Source of the DNA: Nitrospiraceae bacterium | Lineage (GTDB): Bacteria; Nitrospirota; Nitrospiria; Nitrospirales; Nitrospiraceae | Assembly (NCBI GenBank): GCA_005800255.1 | Contig: SYGW01000074.1 | Span: 1 to 24,938 of the forward strand | Direction of reading: 5' to 3' | Length of the DNA stretch: 24,938 nucleotides | Part shown: positions 22,582-24,938 of the stretch, one piece after another | How positions within the stretch are numbered: the first letter of the stretch is position 1 | Layout: every line of letters begins with the position of its first letter | The notes under the pieces: generated by a model | What the model was told of the DNA's origin: nothing | Seen by the model: only the letters and a program-made list of their open reading frames with translations | Database searches by the model: none | Program-made: the position numbers and the translations under genes

Positions 22582-22706
22582 GCAGGCTGCTCAAAAAGTC
22601 CTCCAACTAGGCCGCAGGCGAGTCAAAACCGGAGGCGTGCCCCTGGGACACGTTGAGGATTTTGACGAACCGAGAACGACGTTGGAGGACTTTTGGGGCA
22701 GCCTGC
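22582..22706. repeat. 125-bp imperfect inverted-repeat element between prfC and the helicase gene
   Basis: The outer 26 bases at 22582-22607 and 22681-22706 are reverse complements at 24 of 26 positions, and the outermost 9 (GCAGGCTGC) are perfect. Inside are further matching blocks: GTCAAAA at 22622-22628 against TTTTGAC at 22660-22666, and an inner GTG-CCC/GGGA-CAC pairing. The whole unit can therefore fold into one long hairpin. A-runs and T-runs next to the stems would allow it to terminate transcription from both convergent genes. It contains no reading frame of its own. I believe similar hairpin elements recur between genes in Nitrospira-type genomes, but this is from memory. It may be a small non-autonomous mobile element or a REP-like repeat. 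Confidence 0.7.
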
Positions 22707-24265
22707 TACGCGCGGCCGCCGTCGAAGCCCGAGTCTCGCCACTTTTCTAACAGCGCAATACGCCGCACCAGTTGCGCGACGGTCGCTTGCTCAACCCGTC
22801 CGCCTGTCCGCTTGATCAGTTCGGCATTGAGTTGGCGATGATCGACGCCGGTCTTTCGCGAAACGGTCCCGACGAGGGACCGATGCTGGTCCCGCAATTT
22901 ATTCTTCCTGTCATGGAGCGCCATCGGCGGCGCCGAGAGATCCTTCCCGTCGAGCGCCGGCTCCCCCTCGTCTCCTCCGATCAAACTATCCATGCGGGCC
23001 ACCCCATGCAGAGGGACATATTCTTTCAGCGAGGTGGCCGCAGTCCCGAAGAGGGTGCGCTGGACGGACGGCATGATCTCTTCCAGCACATGGTCCCGCT
23101 CCGCCTTGATCCGCTTCGCATAATGGACGAGCGTGGCGTCCTTCGGCAGATAGAGCCAGGCTCTTTGCGGCTTCGGCAAGCCTTCCTGCATCCGGACGAA
23201 TCGCCCGACGACCTGGCGGAAATACATCTCGGTCAGAACGTTCGTGGCATAGACGCCCACACGGAGCCTCGGGATATCGACGCCTTCGCTCACCATGTTC
23301 ACCGCCACGAGCCATTGCTGGGTCTTATGGTGCGAAAAATCCTCGATCGTCTTCGACGCGGAGGGATCGTCCGATATAGCCACATGAGCCCGGCTTCCCG
23401 TGATGCGCCCCACCAGCTCCGCCACCTGCCTGGCATGGTCCTGATTCATCGCGACGATGAGCCCTCCTGCATCGGGCTGTTCCTGCTTACGGAGCCGGCG
23501 CAATTCATTGTGGGCATCCGTGATGACAGGCCCCAGCCAACTGTCCTGCAAGAGCGCGGTCTTGAGCCGTTCCCGTTGCAGCTCGAACGTGAGTCCATCC
23601 TCGAAGGTCGCCCGATGCTCGCGGCCTTCCGACAGCCAGGTCAGCTCCCCCTCGTAACTCGGGAACAAAATCGGACGGCAGACGTCTTCGCGAATCGCCT
23701 CGGCATAGCCATAGGTGAAATCGGCCTGACTCTCGCCCTGCTCATAGCGCACATAGGGAATCGGATTGTTGTCGGAGCGAAAGGGAGTGCCGGACAGGGC
23801 CAGGCGAAAAACCGCCTCGTCGAACGCTTCCCGGAGCGCATTGCCCCATTCCTTCCCCTCACCAGCATGGTGCAACTCATCGAAGATCAGCAGCGTGGGC
23901 CGGCTCCTGCAGGCTCGTTGGAAAATGCCCGGCGCGAGACAGACTTGCTGGTAGGTCACAACGGCGCCATGATAATCGCGTGCTTCGATGGCTTGCTCAT
24001 TCGTCAGCCCCGGGTCCAGCTGAATCCCCACCAGGCCCGCGGCCGTTGCCCATTGCGTGCGCAGATGGTTGGTCGGACAGATGACCAGCACACGGCTGGC
24101 CACTCGATCCGCCAGATACTGGTGGGCGATCCGCAGCGCGAAGCGTGTTTTTCCGGCGGCGGGGGTCGCCGTCGCGAGAAAATCAGGCCGCGTATGGGTC
24201 AGGACGCCGAACACGGCGCGAGCCTGCCACTTACGCAGTTTGGCTGTCCAAGGAGAAAAGGTCAC
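22706..24265 (-). CDS. DEAD/DEAH-box (SF2) helicase
   Basis: The start is GTG 24265, with GAAGAGG about 6 bases upstream, giving 519 residues; the longer frame to 24343 runs through a promoter and a repeat. The SF2 motifs are in order: a Q-like LRKWQ at 10-14, Walker A TATPAAGKT at about 32-40, DEAH-type FDELHH at 128-133, motif III LSGTPFR at 157-163, motif V VNMVSEGVDIP and motif VI QVVGRFVRM. It resembles XPB/UvsW-like or restriction-type single-chain helicases rather than RecG or RecQ. The last about 120 residues (from SLKEYVPLHG on) match no domain I can name and end in a basic helical segment. No methylase or nuclease gene is adjacent, so there is no support for a restriction system. 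The stop codon abuts the inverted-repeat element. Confidence 0.82.
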   Translation of the reverse strand: MTFSPWTAKLRKWQARAVFGVLTHTRPDFLATATPAAGKTRFALRIAHQYLADRVASRVLVICPTNHLRTQWATAAGLVGIQLDPGLTNEQAIEARDYHGAVVTYQQVCLAPGIFQRACRSRPTLLIFDELHHAGEGKEWGNALREAFDEAVFRLALSGTPFRSDNNPIPYVRYEQGESQADFTYGYAEAIREDVCRPILFPSYEGELTWLSEGREHRATFEDGLTFELQRERLKTALLQDSWLGPVITDAHNELRRLRKQEQPDAGGLIVAMNQDHARQVAELVGRITGSRAHVAISDDPSASKTIEDFSHHKTQQWLVAVNMVSEGVDIPRLRVGVYATNVLTEMYFRQVVGRFVRMQEGLPKPQRAWLYLPKDATLVHYAKRIKAERDHVLEEIMPSVQRTLFGTAATSLKEYVPLHGVARMDSLIGGDEGEPALDGKDLSAPPMALHDRKNKLRDQHRSLVGTVSRKTGVDHRQLNAELIKRTGGRVEQATVAQLVRRIALLEKWRDSGFDGGRA

Positions 24266-24289
24266 TGCAGCCTCTTCTTCATATTCACA

Positions 24290-24295
24290 AGTATA
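24290..24295 (-). promoter_or_regulatory. -10 element TATACT for the helicase gene
   Basis: On the minus strand TATACT lies 25 bases before the GTG start, predicting a leader of about 18 bases that includes GAAGAGG. The -35 region is poor. It lies inside the in-frame extension of the helicase frame and so argues for the shorter protein. Confidence 0.4.
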
Positions 24296-24324
24296 CCGGC
24301 CCGGTTCGAGAACGAGAGAGCTTA

Positions 24325-24347
24325 CCGCGCGCTGCACGAGCACAGAA
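24325..24347 (-). repeat. Short dispersed GC-rich repeat, copy D
   Basis: On the minus strand it reads TTCTGTGCTCGTGCAGCGCG followed by CGG, differing from copy A at only three of 23 positions. It begins a few bases after the pyrophosphatase stop codon, just as copy A follows the coiled-coil gene. Confidence 0.55.
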
Positions 24348-24352
24348 GATCA

Positions 24353-24938
24353 TCACGCTCCATTCCCTTTTCCCCATCGAATTTCCAGCTCAGGAAACTT
24401 CGCCTTGTAATCGGCATGGCTGGTCCGGATTACGCTCAAGGCTTCCTCGCGGCCATAGATGCTCGTAATCTCAACTTTGTGCTGAGTGGTGCCAGGCGCG
24501 CTCTTATAGGTCAAGAAATAGTGGCGCAAGCGATCCAGCAGCGGCAACGGAACCTGCGAGATATCGGTGTAGCCGCCATAGGTCGCATCGTCCTTCATGA
24601 CCGCGATGATCTTGTCATCCGCTTCGCCTCCGTCTGCCATGCTCAGCCCGCCGATGGGCAACGCTGTGAGAAGAATATCGCTGTGCGGAATCGTCTTCTC
24701 CGTCAGCACGCAGATATCGAGCGGATCGCCGTCCCCCACAACGTCCTTGCGATTGGCCCGCGCGGAAAACAATGCAGCCACACCCTCGCCGCAATACGTT
24801 TGCGGCACCAGTCCGTAATAGACCGGGCAATAGTTCGAAAACCGCTGCGGACGATCGACCTTGAGAAATCCGCTGACCTTGTCTACTTCGTACTTCACCG
24901 TATCGGTCGGCACGATTTCAATGTAGGCCGTCACCACC
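24353..24938 (-). CDS. ppa: Inorganic pyrophosphatase, family I (5' partial)
   Basis: Family I pyrophosphatases hydrolyse PPi to two phosphates in the cytosol and pull biosynthetic reactions forward. About 194 residues are visible. The start is outside the window, because the first in-window residues (VTAYIEIVPTDTVKYEVDKV) correspond to a region shortly after the usual N-terminus. The catalytic block GDGDPLDICVLTE carries the family's metal-binding aspartates, preceded by NYCPVYYGLVPQTYCGEG and followed by MADGGEADDKIIAV. The C-terminal part (LDRLRHYFLTYK) is also typical. The helicase gene follows 87 bases downstream on the same strand, separated by repeat copy D and a likely promoter, so the two are probably separate units. 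Confidence 0.93.
   Translation of the reverse strand, partial: VVTAYIEIVPTDTVKYEVDKVSGFLKVDRPQRFSNYCPVYYGLVPQTYCGEGVAALFSARANRKDVVGDGDPLDICVLTEKTIPHSDILLTALPIGGLSMADGGEADDKIIAVMKDDATYGGYTDISQVPLPLLDRLRHYFLTYKSAPGTTQHKVEITSIYGREEALSVIRTSHADYKAKFPELEIRWGKGNGA

Noticed and set aside
22706..24265. Helicase as part of a restriction-modification or other phage-defence island
   Set aside because: The flanking genes are prfC and ppa, ordinary housekeeping genes; no methylase, nuclease, ATPase partner or integrase is adjacent.
24266..24343. 26-residue N-terminal extension of the helicase
   Set aside because: The segment contains a TATACT -10 element and most of a dispersed repeat, whereas GTG 24265 has a good ribosome-binding site and begins at a helicase-like N-terminus.
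1..24938. tRNA, rRNA, CRISPR array, insertion sequence or integrase
   Set aside because: No cloverleaf-like sequence, regular spacer-repeat array, transposase or integrase motif was recognised on either strand; a tRNA or covariance-model scan was not possible here.

Overview
The window is high-GC, gene-dense bacterial chromosome, almost entirely housekeeping and core-metabolic genes. The gene content and the style of the intergenic repeats fit the Nitrospirota, most likely a Nitrospira-like organism. That placement rests on family-level recognition only and was not tested by a search. There are no rRNA or tRNA genes, CRISPR arrays, transposases or phage modules that I can support.

Layout. 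(1) 1-1208: the tail of an HtrA/DegP-type protease, a frameshifted radC on the minus strand, and a 57-residue zinc-ribbon protein. (2) 1484-4203, plus strand: rsmD, coaD and a class I aminotransferase, joined by two ATGA overlaps, then an FmdB-type zinc-ribbon protein. (3) 8278-4222, minus strand: purH, purD, a TsaC/Sua5-type protein and a coiled-coil lipoprotein, probably one transcription unit. (4) 8524-10081, plus strand: an OmpA/BON-like envelope gene and an overlapping membrane-anchored coiled-coil gene. Both are broken, by an in-frame TAA plus a frameshift and by an in-frame TAG. (5) 10181-14710: dnaE behind a near-consensus promoter that predicts a leaderless mRNA, then accA. (6) 14720-20552: an FAD protein, a small unknown protein, a secreted phosphoesterase, a truncated membrane-protein remnant, the fluoride channel crcB, an orphan coding-like frame, a SAM methyltransferase and an Old Yellow Enzyme reductase. 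(7) 20916-24938: prfC, a 125-bp imperfect inverted-repeat element, an SF2 helicase ending exactly at that element, and an inorganic pyrophosphatase cut by the window edge.

Functional themes are purine synthesis (purH, purD), tRNA and rRNA modification (tsaC, rsmD), CoA and fatty-acid synthesis (coaD, accA), replication (dnaE), translation termination (prfC) and fluoride and pyrophosphate handling. I see no convincing novel multi-gene system. The most interesting signals are the predicted leaderless starts, the cluster of broken genes, the two intergenic repeat families and the orphan reading frame at 18252-18578.
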